64,000 nt of DNA from UBA6183 sp943372215 (GCA_943372215.1 CALRXU020000007.1:1-64000), one strand, 5' to 3'. Shown: positions 18,339 to 28,148, counted from the first letter of the stretch. Notes: generated from the sequence alone by a model not told the origin. Made by a program: numbers and translations.

Positions 18339-19292
18339 TTACCTTCTGTTCTTTTCTATCAGCTTATACAATTCATCCAATTTGGGCGAAAGGATGATTT
18401 CTGTTCTACGATTTTTGGCGCGGCCTTCAACCGTTTCGTTAGTGGCTTTGGGATAAAATTCTGCGCGGCCTGCGGCTTCCAACCGTTTGGGATTTACATG
18501 ATGTTCATTACTCAATAAACGTACAATACTTAAAGCCCTATCTGCACTTAAAGCCCAGTTGTCTTCGTATTTGGCCGTTTTAATTGGAATATTATCGGTG
18601 TGGCCTTCAATCAACACATCGATATCTGGGTTTTTATTTAATACATCGGCCAAGGTTCTGATGGCGTCAAGTCCCTTTTCTTCTATGGCTGCACTGCCCG
18701 ATTTAAATAGCAATTTATCACTTAATGATACATACACCTTGCCATTTTTCATTTCTACACTAATTTCATCCGATTTAAAAGCCAGCAAGGCTCTTTTAAC
18801 GGTTTCATTTAATGCGTTTAATAACGAATCTTGTTTGTTGATAATGCCCTGCAATTCTGCCAACCTTTTCTCACGGGCTTCTAACTCTTCCGCTTTAATT
18901 TTAAGCGCACTGTTAAATCGTTCAGCATCACTCAAGCTTTTTTTGGCGAGTTCATTGTATTTGGCATTTAGCTCAGCATACTGGCTTTTTAAATCATTGT
19001 TTCTTTCCGTACAATCGTTGTATTTGCCCGTTAGTGATTGGTACAATGAATCTAAGTAACGGTAGTCCTTCCCTCTTTGTGTGGTGTCTTTATTAAAAGC
19101 CACCGTTAAGTCATTTAATGAATCCCGTTGGTTCAGGGATTTTTTCATTCTTTTAGACAGGAAAAAATTATACGATTTTTCTTTAAACGTCTTGGGCTCA
19201 TCAATTACAGATTTAGGTTCCAATTGGCCAAATGCCAATTTGCTGAAACCAAGTGCCAATAAAACCAGTGAGGTAAGGATAATATTTCTCAT
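18339..19292 (-). CDS. OmpA family protein with coiled coil
   Basis: 317 residues. After a signal peptide (ILTSLVLLALGFSKLAFGQ) there is a basic segment, then a coiled coil from about residue 75 to 165 (heptad-like L/A/E-rich). The C-terminal 130 residues are the OmpA peptidoglycan-binding domain: DVLIEGHTDNIPI, NWALSADRALSIVRLL, LEAAGRAEFYPKATN and GRAKNRRTEI. It probably ties the outer membrane or an envelope machine to peptidoglycan. The layout resembles the periplasmic part of MotB, but there is no membrane channel helix or flagellar neighbour. Confidence 0.88.
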   Translation of the reverse strand: MRNIILTSLVLLALGFSKLAFGQLEPKSVIDEPKTFKEKSYNFFLSKRMKKSLNQRDSLNDLTVAFNKDTTQRGKDYRYLDSLYQSLTGKYNDCTERNNDLKSQYAELNAKYNELAKKSLSDAERFNSALKIKAEELEAREKRLAELQGIINKQDSLLNALNETVKRALLAFKSDEISVEMKNGKVYVSLSDKLLFKSGSAAIEEKGLDAIRTLADVLNKNPDIDVLIEGHTDNIPIKTAKYEDNWALSADRALSIVRLLSNEHHVNPKRLEAAGRAEFYPKATNETVEGRAKNRRTEIILSPKLDELYKLIEKNRR

Positions 19293-19419
19293 AATACACC
19301 AAATTAATCTTGGGCAAAGTTGGCACTTTACAGGGGGTTATCTTTATTGAGTTATTCAGAGAAATGGGTTATTGTATAGGTTTGTGTACAGGATTGAGTG
19401 CAAAAAGTAACGGGCATAA

Positions 19420-19448
19420 AAAAAGCAGGCCTTGAGGGCCTGCTTTTT
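19420..19448 (-). terminator. Hairpin terminator of secDF
   Basis: AAAAAGCAGGCC (19420-19431) pairs with GGCCTGCTTTTT (19437-19448), a perfect 12-bp stem with a 5-base loop and a T run on the minus strand. It lies 16 bases beyond the secDF stop. Confidence 0.88.
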
Positions 19449-19463
19449 GTTTATACATCTCTA

Positions 19464-22412
19464 TTAAGCTGTTTTGTTCTTTTTATCGAAATCAATTACG
19501 ATCGGGGTAGCAATACCAATTGAAGAGTAAGTACCAAAAACAATACCCACCAACAAGGCAAAGGTAAACCCTTTAATAACCTCCCCGCCAAATACAAACA
19601 ACACCAACGCCACCATAAATACGGTTAACGAGGTGATGATGGTTCTGTTTAAGGTATTGTTCAACGCATTGTTAATAACCATTCCTTTGTTGGTTTCGGC
19701 TTTATTTTCTCCTAGGTACTCGCGGATACGGTCAAACACCACCACGGTATCGTTAATAGAGAAACCAATAATGGTTAATACTGCTGCGATAAATGTTTGG
19801 TCAACTTCCATTGCAAATGGTAAAATACCATCAAAAATAGAGTAGAAACCTAACATCATTAACACGTCATGCGTTAACGCAATAATTGCACCTAATGCGT
19901 ATTGCCATTTACGGAAACGAATTAAGATGTACAGCCCAATACCTAGCATGGCAATAATTGCAGCCCAGAATGAAGCCACTTTAATGTCGTTTGCAATGGT
20001 TGGACCCACCTTAGCAGAACTTAAAACCTGCCCTTTAGCGCCTAAAGTGGCAAGTCCTTCATTTAATTTAGCTTCAACAAGCTCACTTGTATTCTCTGCA
20101 GTTTCATTAATCAGGTAAGTGGTGGTAATTTTATATTTTCTATCACTACCATACGATTTTACTTCTGGTGCCGAGCCAAATGGTGTTGCTAACTTCTCGC
20201 GAATGTCATTTTGTGAAACCGTTTTATCAAACTCAACCACATAAGTCCAACCACCTTTAAAATCAACGCCCCATGTAAATCCTTTGGTAAAAATAGAAAC
20301 CAATCCTGCTAAAATCAACACGCCAGAGAACATGTAAAAGCGGAAACGTTTACCTACCCAATCAAAGTTAATGTTGCGGAATAATTTTTCAGTAAGCGTT
20401 GTTGAGTATTTTACAATATTGCCTTTACCCAATTGCCACTCTGTAATTACACGCGATAACAATACCGCTGTAAACATTGATGATAAAATACCAATGATTA
20501 GGGTGATGGCAAAGCCTTGTACAGGTCCAGTTCCGAACTTGTACAATACCGCACCTGCCAATAGGGTAGTTAAGTTAGAGTCAATAATTGATGATGATGC
20601 GTGCGCATATCCATCAGCTACTGCATTTTTTAAGCTACGGGCATTGTGTAATATTTCTTCCTTGATACGCTCGTTAATCAACACGTTGGCATCAACTGCC
20701 ATACCGATGGTTAACACGATACCTGCAATACCTGGTAAGGTTAAAGCAGCACCTAATGATGCCAGCACACCCATGATAAAGAATACGTTTAGTAATACGG
20801 CAACATCGGCAATGTAACCACTGTTGTTGTAATACACCACCATAAAAATAAGGATCACAATAGTGGCTACCACCATGCTTAATAAACCTTGGCTAATACT
20901 TTCAGCACCCAATGTTGGTCCAACAACAGCTTCTTCAACTATTCGGGTTGGGGCTGGTAACTTACCTGCCTTTAAAATATTGGCCAAATCGCCTGCTTCT
21001 TCGCTGGTAAAGTTACCGCTAATAGAAGAGCGACCGTTTGGAATTTCATTCTGAACATTTGGAGAAGAGTAAACTAGGTCATCTAATACAATAGCAATTG
21101 AACGGCCAACGTTTGCCTTAGTCATATTTTTCCAGATTTGAGCGCCTTGTCCATTCATGGTCATGCTCACTTCTATTTCACCACTTTGTCCAACATCCCT
21201 TCTTGCATCAATTACTTTATCGCCTTCGAGCTGTGAGCCACCATTCATGCTTGTTTTAATAGCGTGTAACATCACCACATCGTTATTATCACCTACAGGT
21301 TTGCTCTCCCATAAAAATTTAATGTTGCTTGGCAAAATACCCATTGTTTCTGCGCGACTTAACAACGCATTTACTTTGGTGGTATCCCTAATGGCAGACA
21401 TTCCGCAAATTGATCCTTTTTCAGCCAACATGCCTTTTTCATCCGCATTAGGACGTAACACCGCAAATAATGGGTTCTCTTTGGTAAAGTCTTCTATCTT
21501 TTTTTGCGTTGAATCTTTTGCCGCGGTTGCGCTGGTATCTTTTTTAGTTCCTGAACCAGCTATACCAGCAAGTGCGCTGCTTTTAGCTGCTGTATCAACA
21601 ACATTGCTATCTGTATCGCCAGTTGTTTTATTGGCAGCATTTAGCTTTGCAATGGCAGTATTGATGTCTGATAAATATTTAAAAGACTCTTGCGTAGTAA
21701 ATGTTTCATAAAACTCCAGCTTTGCAGTACCCTGCAATAATTTTCTAACCCTTACCGGATTATCAACCCCTGGCAACTCCACCAAAATTCTTCCACTGCC
21801 CTCTAACTTTTGGATGTTTGGTTGTGTTACCCCAAACTTATCAATACGGGCACGAAGGATTTGGAAAGAACGATCAATGGCTTGGTTTGATTCTTCACGA
21901 ATGTATTTAATCACTTCTTGGTTATCAGAAGTGGGTTTAACACGGTCTTTATTGGTTTGATTGGCAAATATTGCTGCCAATTTACCTTCAGGAGCAATCT
22001 CAGCGTAGCTTTCACCAAATAAAGTAACATAATCCTTTTGGCTTGTTTTTACTTTTTCATTGGTTAATGCAATCGCATCGAGAAACGCCTTGTCTTTGTT
22101 GTTTGATGACAACGATTGAATTAAATCACCTAGAGAAACTTCTAGTGTAACGTTCATCCCTCCTTGTAAGTCAAGGCCAAGGTTTAATTCACGCTCTTTA
22201 CATTCCAGGTAAGTGAATTTTTTAAAACCAAGATTTACCAATGGTTCACGAGCAATGCTGTCTAAATATGCTCTTTCTTTTAAAACATCGCCACCAGCAA
22301 ACTCTTTTGCCTCTTGTTCCGCACGGTAAGTAAACCAGGTAAATGATAGCTGGAATACACATACTACAGTTAGTGCGATAGCGAATAGCTTAATTGCGCC
22401 TTTACTTTTCAT
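19464..22412 (-). CDS. secDF: Protein translocase subunit SecDF (fused)
   Basis: 982 residues. The SecD half has the signature LNLGLDLQGGMNV near residue 75 and a second conserved block GPTLGAESISQGLLS before five helices. The SecF half begins near residue 700 with WGVDFKGGWTYVVEF and has FSINDTVVVFDRIRE. A low-complexity Ala/Thr/Ser linker (residues 255-310) sits inside the periplasmic part of SecD. SecDF uses the proton gradient to pull proteins out of the SecYEG channel. The single-ORF fusion is usual in Bacteroidota. A promoter at 22472-22502 and a terminator at 19420 mark it as a single-gene unit. Confidence 0.96.
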   Translation of the reverse strand: MKSKGAIKLFAIALTVVCVFQLSFTWFTYRAEQEAKEFAGGDVLKERAYLDSIAREPLVNLGFKKFTYLECKERELNLGLDLQGGMNVTLEVSLGDLIQSLSSNNKDKAFLDAIALTNEKVKTSQKDYVTLFGESYAEIAPEGKLAAIFANQTNKDRVKPTSDNQEVIKYIREESNQAIDRSFQILRARIDKFGVTQPNIQKLEGSGRILVELPGVDNPVRVRKLLQGTAKLEFYETFTTQESFKYLSDINTAIAKLNAANKTTGDTDSNVVDTAAKSSALAGIAGSGTKKDTSATAAKDSTQKKIEDFTKENPLFAVLRPNADEKGMLAEKGSICGMSAIRDTTKVNALLSRAETMGILPSNIKFLWESKPVGDNNDVVMLHAIKTSMNGGSQLEGDKVIDARRDVGQSGEIEVSMTMNGQGAQIWKNMTKANVGRSIAIVLDDLVYSSPNVQNEIPNGRSSISGNFTSEEAGDLANILKAGKLPAPTRIVEEAVVGPTLGAESISQGLLSMVVATIVILIFMVVYYNNSGYIADVAVLLNVFFIMGVLASLGAALTLPGIAGIVLTIGMAVDANVLINERIKEEILHNARSLKNAVADGYAHASSSIIDSNLTTLLAGAVLYKFGTGPVQGFAITLIIGILSSMFTAVLLSRVITEWQLGKGNIVKYSTTLTEKLFRNINFDWVGKRFRFYMFSGVLILAGLVSIFTKGFTWGVDFKGGWTYVVEFDKTVSQNDIREKLATPFGSAPEVKSYGSDRKYKITTTYLINETAENTSELVEAKLNEGLATLGAKGQVLSSAKVGPTIANDIKVASFWAAIIAMLGIGLYILIRFRKWQYALGAIIALTHDVLMMLGFYSIFDGILPFAMEVDQTFIAAVLTIIGFSINDTVVVFDRIREYLGENKAETNKGMVINNALNNTLNRTIITSLTVFMVALVLFVFGGEVIKGFTFALLVGIVFGTYSSIGIATPIVIDFDKKNKTA

Positions 22413-22471
22413 CTTTCTTTGTTGTATATATTAAAATAATGCTTTGGTTATCTAAAAACTTGCTAAGCGGG

Positions 22472-22502
22472 CAAATATAAGGGCTTAAGGATACTTTTAC
22501 AA
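22472..22502 (-). promoter_or_regulatory. Bacteroidota-type promoter of secDF
   Basis: Minus strand: TTG (22500-22502), a 20-base spacer and TATATTTG (22472-22479), 59 bases before the secDF ATG. This is one of the best matches in the window. Confidence 0.7.
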
Positions 22503-22610
22503 CCTAAATGAAAAAACAGTTTAATGCCTGACTACTAGAGTTTTCTATTGGATTAAATGGTTTTAAAGCCGTTATAATGATTTACGAATGGTTAAATATG
22601 GCAATTTTTG

Positions 22611-23102
22611 TTAAAACAACTTGGCCTTTAATGTCAGCATTTTTAATGCTGTTTCAGCAGCTTCTACTCCTTTATTGCCATGTTTTCCCCCTGCCCTTTC
22701 CAGCGCTTGTTCCTGATTATTGGTGGTTAATACGCCAAACACAACCGGAATGTTAAATGCCAACCCTACATCCATAACACCTTGTGCACAAGCATTGCAA
22801 ATAAAATCAAAGTGACGTGTTTCGCCTTGAACAACACAACCTAATGTGATTACAGCATCAATGCTTTTTTGTGCCGCCAAAAACTGTGCTCCTAGGGGCA
22901 ATTCAAAACTTCCAGGTACATGATGAACAATTATATTTTTGTCCTTTACCCCCATGGATTGCAGGTACTCAATGGCACCAGTTAACAATGCGGTTGTAAC
23001 CTCTGTATTCCATTCGGCTACAACAATACCTATGCTGTATTTTTTAAACGCCTTATCGGCTTGTAAGCTGGTAGTTGATAAATTTTTATGTTGTGTTGAC
23101 AT
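22611..23102 (-). CDS. ribH: 6,7-dimethyl-8-ribityllumazine synthase
   Basis: 163 residues. GIVVAEWNTEVT binds the pyrimidine substrate, VPGSFELPLGAQFL and TLGCVVQGETRHFDFIC are family signatures, and the C-terminus has GVLTTNNQEQALERAGGKHGNKG. It makes 6,7-dimethyl-8-ribityllumazine in riboflavin synthesis. Its start is preceded by a TACATTTG box with 5 bases between. Confidence 0.95.
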   Translation of the reverse strand: MSTQHKNLSTTSLQADKAFKKYSIGIVVAEWNTEVTTALLTGAIEYLQSMGVKDKNIIVHHVPGSFELPLGAQFLAAQKSIDAVITLGCVVQGETRHFDFICNACAQGVMDVGLAFNIPVVFGVLTTNNQEQALERAGGKHGNKGVEAAETALKMLTLKAKLF

Positions 23103-23107
23103 GTTTG

Positions 23108-23115
23108 CAAATGTA
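23108..23115 (-). promoter_or_regulatory. TAnnTTTG box (TACATTTG) before ribH
   Basis: Ends five bases before the ribH ATG at 23102. No matching TTG is placed at 18-21 bases upstream. Confidence 0.35.
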
Positions 23116-23166
23116 GTTTAAAATGGGTGTTTATGGTTTATAATAATGGTATTTTGATAAGGCTCG

Positions 23167-24138
23167 CTAGTAATTTGGTTTTAGCCCTTTGTTTTGCCAA
23201 AAATCAATAATGGGTTGATAAGGTCCATACTTATGCTGTGCCTCTGAGAAAGTATCTGCGTAAGGCCCCTTACCATAATCAATGGCCTTGGTTTTAGGGT
23301 TTGCATAATCAAATGTTTTAGGCTGGTTTCTAAAATGTATGTCATCATTGTTTACAAATGCAGCAATATCAAGTGCTTCGGCATCTGTTAAAATGGGCTT
23401 TTGCCAAGTTGCCAAATCATTTGGCATATTTGCTTTTAACCACTTGGCCTGCATAATTACGCGGTGCATGCTTGAGCCCGGTTGATAAGCCCACTTGCCC
23501 CAAAGAGGAGGATAAGTATAACCTGAAGAATCTGCCGTATAGATACCCTCTCCATCTGCGCCATGGCATCTTTGACAATGGGTTGTATAAAGTTGAGCAC
23601 CTCTTTCTGAGCTTGCGGCAATTGAAGGAAATTGAACGGATAGATTTTTTGCACCAACAACGGTATCTTTTTTTACGACAAAACTGTTGATCCATTTTAA
23701 GTATGCAAGGATGGCTATCATTTCTTTGCTTTCAAGCGGCAATGGTTTGCCATTATGCGGCCTTTCTACACAATTGTTTACCCGTTGAGCCAAGGTGATA
23801 ACGGTATTTTCCCTAGCCCTATATTGGGGATAACGCTCATGGCTTTGCATGAGGTTAAATGAGAATGGCTTAGTGCCTGCATGCTGATGGCAATTGGTGC
23901 AATTCATTTTATTGCCCAAGTATTGCCCATTTATGCCATCAGGCCCAATATAATAGGCCGTATTTAACATTAAGTTTCTGCCGTAAGCTACAGCCTGACC
24001 AAATTCATCATTGGGAATTTTGGTGGTATCTGGTAAAATAATTGCGACATCCTCTTTGCCCTTAATTTCTTTTTCTAATTGGCCTGAATTACAGCCCAAA
24101 CCAGTCCACAAAACTATGACTACAAAGTACCTCTTCAT
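23167..24138 (-). CDS. Lipoprotein diheme cytochrome c (TsdA-like)
   Basis: 323 residues from ATG 24138 (MKRYFVVIVLWTGLGC, where C is the lipidation site of a lipobox); the start at 24150 would add four residues. Two heme c motifs are present: CTNCH near residue 80 and CQRCH near residue 195. The first sits in NKMNCTNCHQHAGTKP, which is like the N-terminal domain of thiosulfate dehydrogenase TsdA. The heme ligands beyond histidine cannot be settled by eye. It would act in the periplasm, probably as an electron-transfer protein; thiosulfate oxidation or tetrathionate reduction is possible but unproven. Confidence 0.8.
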   Translation of the reverse strand: MKRYFVVIVLWTGLGCNSGQLEKEIKGKEDVAIILPDTTKIPNDEFGQAVAYGRNLMLNTAYYIGPDGINGQYLGNKMNCTNCHQHAGTKPFSFNLMQSHERYPQYRARENTVITLAQRVNNCVERPHNGKPLPLESKEMIAILAYLKWINSFVVKKDTVVGAKNLSVQFPSIAASSERGAQLYTTHCQRCHGADGEGIYTADSSGYTYPPLWGKWAYQPGSSMHRVIMQAKWLKANMPNDLATWQKPILTDAEALDIAAFVNNDDIHFRNQPKTFDYANPKTKAIDYGKGPYADTFSEAQHKYGPYQPIIDFWQNKGLKPNY

Positions 24139-24160
24139 ATTTGAACGCATGTTTATAAAC

Positions 24161-24192
24161 AGTAAAAGTCGAAACGAATTTCGACTTTTACT
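24161..24192 (-). terminator. Hairpin terminator after the pdhA-TPR operon
   Basis: Perfect 14-bp stem AGTAAAAGTCGAAA (24161-24174) with TTTCGACTTTTACT (24179-24192) and a 4-base loop, 20 bases past the TPR gene stop at 24212. Confidence 0.7.
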
Positions 24193-24211
24193 TGATTATA
24201 GCAATACCTAG

Positions 24212-24901
24212 TTATTTACCTTCTTTCAGTGTAGTTGCTCTGGCAATATACTTTTCAATATCGCTGCCTTCCTGAGCATCTGCATAATCCGTTTTGATGG
24301 TGGTATATGCTTCCACCGCTTCATCGTATTTTTTTAACTCTTCAAACGCAATGCCAGCTTTTTTGTAAAAAACAGGTGAGGTTGCTTTATTTTTATTCAT
24401 ACGAGCTGCTTTTAAATACTGTTTAGCCCCTTTCTCTATGTCTCCCGATTCTACGTAGGCATCACCCAATAAACCTGCTGCTAAAGGACCTACCAATGCA
24501 TTATCCGAGCTAAAACTTTCCAGCATGTTAATGGCTCCTGCAAAATCTCCTGTTCGTAACAAGCATATTCCTGCATAATAATGGGCTAGATTACCCGCTG
24601 CTGTTCCACTGTACTCATCTGCAATATCATTAAAGCCTTTAAACTTGGCATTGCCTTTTAACGCTAACGCAAAAGAATCCACCTCAAAAGCACGTTGGGC
24701 CTTGAAGATTTCTACCTGAGCTTCTTGCTCCCTGGGTTCAAGATAATACTTTTTTACCCCAAAATAACCGCCTACTAAAACAACAATGGCAACGATTGCC
24801 ATGTTAATATTTTTTTTGTTTCTGGTATAAAAATCTTCAACCTTATGGGTTGTTGTGGCCAATGCTGCGTCTAAATCTAAATTATTATTCTTGTCTGTCA
24901 T
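24212..24901 (-). CDS. TPR membrane protein (YfgM-like)
   Basis: 229 residues: a cytoplasmic N-terminus, one membrane helix (IAIVAIVVLVGGYFGV) near residue 40, then TPR-like helical pairs including AHYYAGICLLRTGDFAGAI and LLGDAYVESGDIEKGAKQYLKAAR. YfgM-type proteins hold chaperones at the Sec channel. It is second in an operon with pdhA, 22 bases apart, with no evident functional link. Confidence 0.75.
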   Translation of the reverse strand: MTDKNNNLDLDAALATTTHKVEDFYTRNKKNINMAIVAIVVLVGGYFGVKKYYLEPREQEAQVEIFKAQRAFEVDSFALALKGNAKFKGFNDIADEYSGTAAGNLAHYYAGICLLRTGDFAGAINMLESFSSDNALVGPLAAGLLGDAYVESGDIEKGAKQYLKAARMNKNKATSPVFYKKAGIAFEELKKYDEAVEAYTTIKTDYADAQEGSDIEKYIARATTLKEGK

Positions 24902-24923
24902 ATCAATTATTAAGTCTTAAAAA

Positions 24924-25919
24924 TTATTCTCTGATAAAAGGGTAATCTACTTGGGTATAAACATCTTCCCAAAGTGCCTCAGGCAATGGATAAGGAGAAT
25001 TCTCCGCAAACTCAACGGCTTCATTTACAATGCCTTCTATTTTTAGTTCAATTTCTTCAAACCAAGTTTCTTTGGCCATTTTCCCAGCTAACATGGTTTC
25101 TTTAACCACTTCAAGCGGATCTTTCTTTTTGTATTCTTCCACCTCTTCTTTGGTACGGTATTTTGCGGGGTCGCTCATACTATGGCCTCTGTAGCGGTAA
25201 GTACGGATTTCTAAATAGGTAGGTCCTTCTCCTTTTCTTGCGCGCTCTGCTGCCGTGGCCACTGCTTCATGCACTGCTTCTGGGCGCATGCCATCAACCA
25301 CAAAACTTGGCATAGCGTAACCAGCACCAATTACAGACATGTCTGTTATGTTGGCCGTGCGTTCAACCGAAGTTCCCATGGCATAGCCGTTGTTTTCTAC
25401 AATAAAAATCACAGGCAGCTTCCACAGCATGGCCATATTAAAGGTTTCGTGTAAAGCTCCCTGACGGGCTGCACCATCCCCAAAACTGCAAATGGTTACT
25501 TGGTCACCACCCCTGTATTGGTCAGCAAGAGCAATGCCTGCGCCTAAAGGAATTTGGCCTCCTACTATACCATGCCCACCAAAGAAATTATGTTCTTTGC
25601 TAAACATGTGCATACTGCCACCTTTTCCTTTGCTGCATCCTGTTACTTTGCCGTATAATTCAGCCATTACCTCACGTGAAGGTATGCCTAATGCAATAGC
25701 ATGGGCATGGTCACGATACGCGGTAATGTGTCTGTCATCACTGCGTGTAGCGCTGATGGTTCCGGCCACAACGGCCTCCTGACCAATGTATAAGTGACAA
25801 AAGCCTTTAATCTTTTGTTGGCCATAAAGCTGTGCTGACTTTTCTTCAAATCTGCGCATCAGCAACATTTGCTCATACCACTTCTCGTATATGTCTTTGG
25901 TAAATTTAGTCTTTGCCAT
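24924..25919 (-). CDS. pdhA: Pyruvate dehydrogenase E1 component, alpha subunit
   Basis: 331 residues from ATG 25919 (MAKTKFTKDIYEKWYEQM); the in-frame ATG at 25958 lies upstream of the promoter box and is unlikely. The thiamine-diphosphate motif GDGAARQGALHETFNMAMLWKLPVIFIVENN is split here only by description: it has GDG near residue 155 and NN about 30 residues on. RYRGHSMSDPAKYRT contains the phosphorylation-loop serine region of E1 alpha. With the beta subunit (not in this window) it decarboxylates pyruvate for acetyl-CoA. Confidence 0.93.
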   Translation of the reverse strand: MAKTKFTKDIYEKWYEQMLLMRRFEEKSAQLYGQQKIKGFCHLYIGQEAVVAGTISATRSDDRHITAYRDHAHAIALGIPSREVMAELYGKVTGCSKGKGGSMHMFSKEHNFFGGHGIVGGQIPLGAGIALADQYRGGDQVTICSFGDGAARQGALHETFNMAMLWKLPVIFIVENNGYAMGTSVERTANITDMSVIGAGYAMPSFVVDGMRPEAVHEAVATAAERARKGEGPTYLEIRTYRYRGHSMSDPAKYRTKEEVEEYKKKDPLEVVKETMLAGKMAKETWFEEIELKIEGIVNEAVEFAENSPYPLPEALWEDVYTQVDYPFIRE

Positions 25920-25936
25920 ATTTTTTGGAAGAAGTG

Positions 25937-25966
25937 CAAAACTAATAAATTTATGCATTGTGCAAA
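25937..25966 (-). promoter_or_regulatory. Bacteroidota-type promoter of pdhA
   Basis: Minus strand: TTTG (25963-25966), an 18-base spacer and TAGTTTTG (25937-25944), 17 bases before the pdhA ATG. Confidence 0.55.
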
Positions 25967-26030
25967 GCCCTAAAATTTAAGCTGGTGCTCAGGCAGTTAT
26001 TTTATTTTACCTTAAATCCTGCCTCAATTC

Positions 26031-26038
26031 TATATTTG
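26031..26038 (+). promoter_or_regulatory. TAnnTTTG box (TATATTTG) before recF
   Basis: Six bases before the recF ATG at 26045. The region 20 bases upstream is T-rich but has no TTG, so only the -7 half matches. It supports the 26045 start over 25958. Confidence 0.4.
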
Positions 26039-26044
26039 CAGGCC

Positions 26045-27151
26045 ATGCTGCACATTAAAAACATAGGTTTTCAGCAATTTAAAAACTATCAGTCGGCCCA
26101 AATTAACCCTTGTGCGCAGGTAAACTGTTTTGTTGGAAAAAACGGAGCAGGTAAAACCAATGTGCTTGATGCACTGTATTATCTTTCTTTTACTAAAAGT
26201 TTTTTTAACACCATTGACCATCAAAACATACAGCATGGTCAGGATTATTTTAGTATCCAGGCCAGATACGTAAAAAACAACTTAGAGGAAGATGCCTTAT
26301 TGGTTTATTTAAAAGGGAAAAAAACACTTAAACTTAATAATAATGATGTGCGAAAATTTAGTGAGCACATCGGAAGTTATCCGCTTGTGATGATTACCCC
26401 CAATGATATGATGCTGTTGCATGAGGGTAGTGATGAAAGAAGGAAGTTTATTGACGGCATTATTGCTCAAACTGATAAATTTTACCTGAGTGATTTGCTG
26501 GGATATAACCGCATACTGGAGCAAAGAAATAGGCAATTGAAACAGTTTGCAGAAAATAGCTACTTGGACGAAACCTTATTGGAAACTTATAACGCTCAGT
26601 TAATAAAACACGGGAAAGAGGTACATCAAAAACGGAAGCTCTTTTTAGCACAGTTTATTCCCGTTTTTAATCAATACTACGAGAAAATTTCTGCTTCAAA
26701 CGAAACGGTTAGCATTACTTATGAAAGTGATTTATCAACGAATGATTTCGAAAAATTATTGCTGCAATATTTATCAATAGATATTGCAGCACAACGAACC
26801 AACAAAGGGATACATAAGGATGAACTTAATTTTCGCATCAATCAGTTTGCGTTGAAAAAATTTGGTTCTCAAGGGCAGCAAAAGTCTTTTATCATTGCGC
26901 TTAAATTGGCCCAATATGAATACCTGAAGCAACACACAGGTATTAAACCGCTATTATTGCTTGATGATATTTTTGAGAAACTTGATCAAACCCGTTTAAA
27001 TACGCTGCTGCAAATGATTGCACAGGATGAGTTTGGGCAAATATTTATTACTGATACACATTTAGCTCGTTTGCAGGAGGTGTTTGAGCAGCTACCTACA
27101 GTGGTAATCAAATATTTTTTAGTAGAAGCGGGTAACATCACCGAAATTTGA
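26045..27151 (+). CDS. recF: DNA replication and repair protein RecF
   Basis: 368 residues from ATG 26045 (MLHIKNIGFQQFKNY, the standard RecF N-terminus). FVGKNGAGKTNVLDALYYLS is the Walker A (near residue 30), GSQGQQKSFIIALKLAQ the ABC signature, and LLLLDDIFEKLDQTR the Walker B with D-loop. RecF loads RecA at single-strand gaps with RecO and RecR. It runs into the DciA-like gene and thiN. Confidence 0.95.
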   Translation: MLHIKNIGFQQFKNYQSAQINPCAQVNCFVGKNGAGKTNVLDALYYLSFTKSFFNTIDHQNIQHGQDYFSIQARYVKNNLEEDALLVYLKGKKTLKLNNNDVRKFSEHIGSYPLVMITPNDMMLLHEGSDERRKFIDGIIAQTDKFYLSDLLGYNRILEQRNRQLKQFAENSYLDETLLETYNAQLIKHGKEVHQKRKLFLAQFIPVFNQYYEKISASNETVSITYESDLSTNDFEKLLLQYLSIDIAAQRTNKGIHKDELNFRINQFALKKFGSQGQQKSFIIALKLAQYEYLKQHTGIKPLLLLDDIFEKLDQTRLNTLLQMIAQDEFGQIFITDTHLARLQEVFEQLPTVVIKYFLVEAGNITEI

Positions 27152-27168
27152 TTGAACAACAGCACCAA

Positions 27169-27465
27169 ATGAAAAAGAGAAGAGACAATGACCAAACGTT
27201 AAAAGAAGCCATAGGTGATTTTTTTAAAAGTGAAAATATGGATGGTAAATTGGCAGAAACCAATATCATCACCAATTGGGAGAAGATAGTGGGCAAACTA
27301 ATAGCCGGAGAAACCACCAAAATATATTTTCATCAGGATAAATTACATTTACAAATTGAATCTGCACCATTGCGGCAAGAACTCAACTACCAACGGTTTA
27401 AAATTGTTGATTTGGTAAACAAAGAGGCTGGTATTGAATTGATTAAAGATGTGGTTATTCGCTAA
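27169..27465 (+). CDS. DUF721 (DciA-like) protein
   Basis: 98 residues from ATG 27169; the longer frame begins with TTG at 27148 and overlaps the recF stop. NITNWEKIVGKLIAGETTK-type sequence (here IITNWEKIVGKLI) and the strand LHLQIESAPLRQELNY fit the DUF721/DciA family, which loads the replicative helicase in many bacteria. Its position right after recF is common in Bacteroidota. Confidence 0.8.
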   Translation: MKKRRDNDQTLKEAIGDFFKSENMDGKLAETNIITNWEKIVGKLIAGETTKIYFHQDKLHLQIESAPLRQELNYQRFKIVDLVNKEAGIELIKDVVIR

Positions 27466-27479
27466 TTTTTTTACTTTTT

Positions 27480-28148
27480 ATGTCATCACACCATATTGTT
27501 AGAGAAGGGCAAGAGCCCGCGTTAATTATTGCAAATGGCGAAAGCTGTTCTACAGAACTATTGGGCCAATTGCTGGAGTGGAGTCCATTTGTGGTGGTAC
27601 TGGATGGTGCCATTAATAGAGTGATAGAGCTTGGCATAAAAGTGGATGTGTTGTTGGGCGATTTTGACAGTAAAAACCATGCTATAGAACAAATACAAAC
27701 CCAACAAAAAATTGAGATTATACATACCCCTGACCAAAATAAAACTGACCTACAAAAAGGAATTGAATTTTTAATTGAACGAAAATTTGAAGCGGTAAAC
27801 ATTTTATGGGGTACGGGCCGCAGAGCTGACCATAATTTGAGTAATATTACAGATGTTGTACGTTACCGGTCGCAAATAAACGTGGTACTTTTTGACGATT
27901 ATTCAAAAATATTTCTACTGCCAAAGAAGTACCAGAAATGGTACATAAAAAACACACCCCTTTCTTTAATGCCAGTTGGTGTTGTTGAGGGGGTTACTAC
28001 CGAAGGGTTGAGTTATAATATGAAACAGGAAAAACTCAGCTTAGGTTATAAAACAAGCAGCAGCAACAGTGCCGCTGAGGATGGCATGGTTACGATTGAA
28101 TATTTGAGTGGCGACTTGCTGATGATGGAGTGCAGGGATTTAGATTAA
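27480..28148 (+). CDS. thiN: Thiamine pyrophosphokinase
   Basis: 222 residues. ANGESCSTELL, VVLDGAINRVIELG, VLLGDFDSK, TPDQNKTDLQKGIEF and GTGRRADHNLSNI are the conserved active-site blocks of the family. It transfers pyrophosphate from ATP to thiamine. It is the last gene of recF-dciA-like-thiN, starting 14 bases after the previous stop and followed by a bidirectional terminator. Confidence 0.92.
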   Translation: MSSHHIVREGQEPALIIANGESCSTELLGQLLEWSPFVVVLDGAINRVIELGIKVDVLLGDFDSKNHAIEQIQTQQKIEIIHTPDQNKTDLQKGIEFLIERKFEAVNILWGTGRRADHNLSNITDVVRYRSQINVVLFDDYSKIFLLPKKYQKWYIKNTPLSLMPVGVVEGVTTEGLSYNMKQEKLSLGYKTSSSNSAAEDGMVTIEYLSGDLLMMECRDLD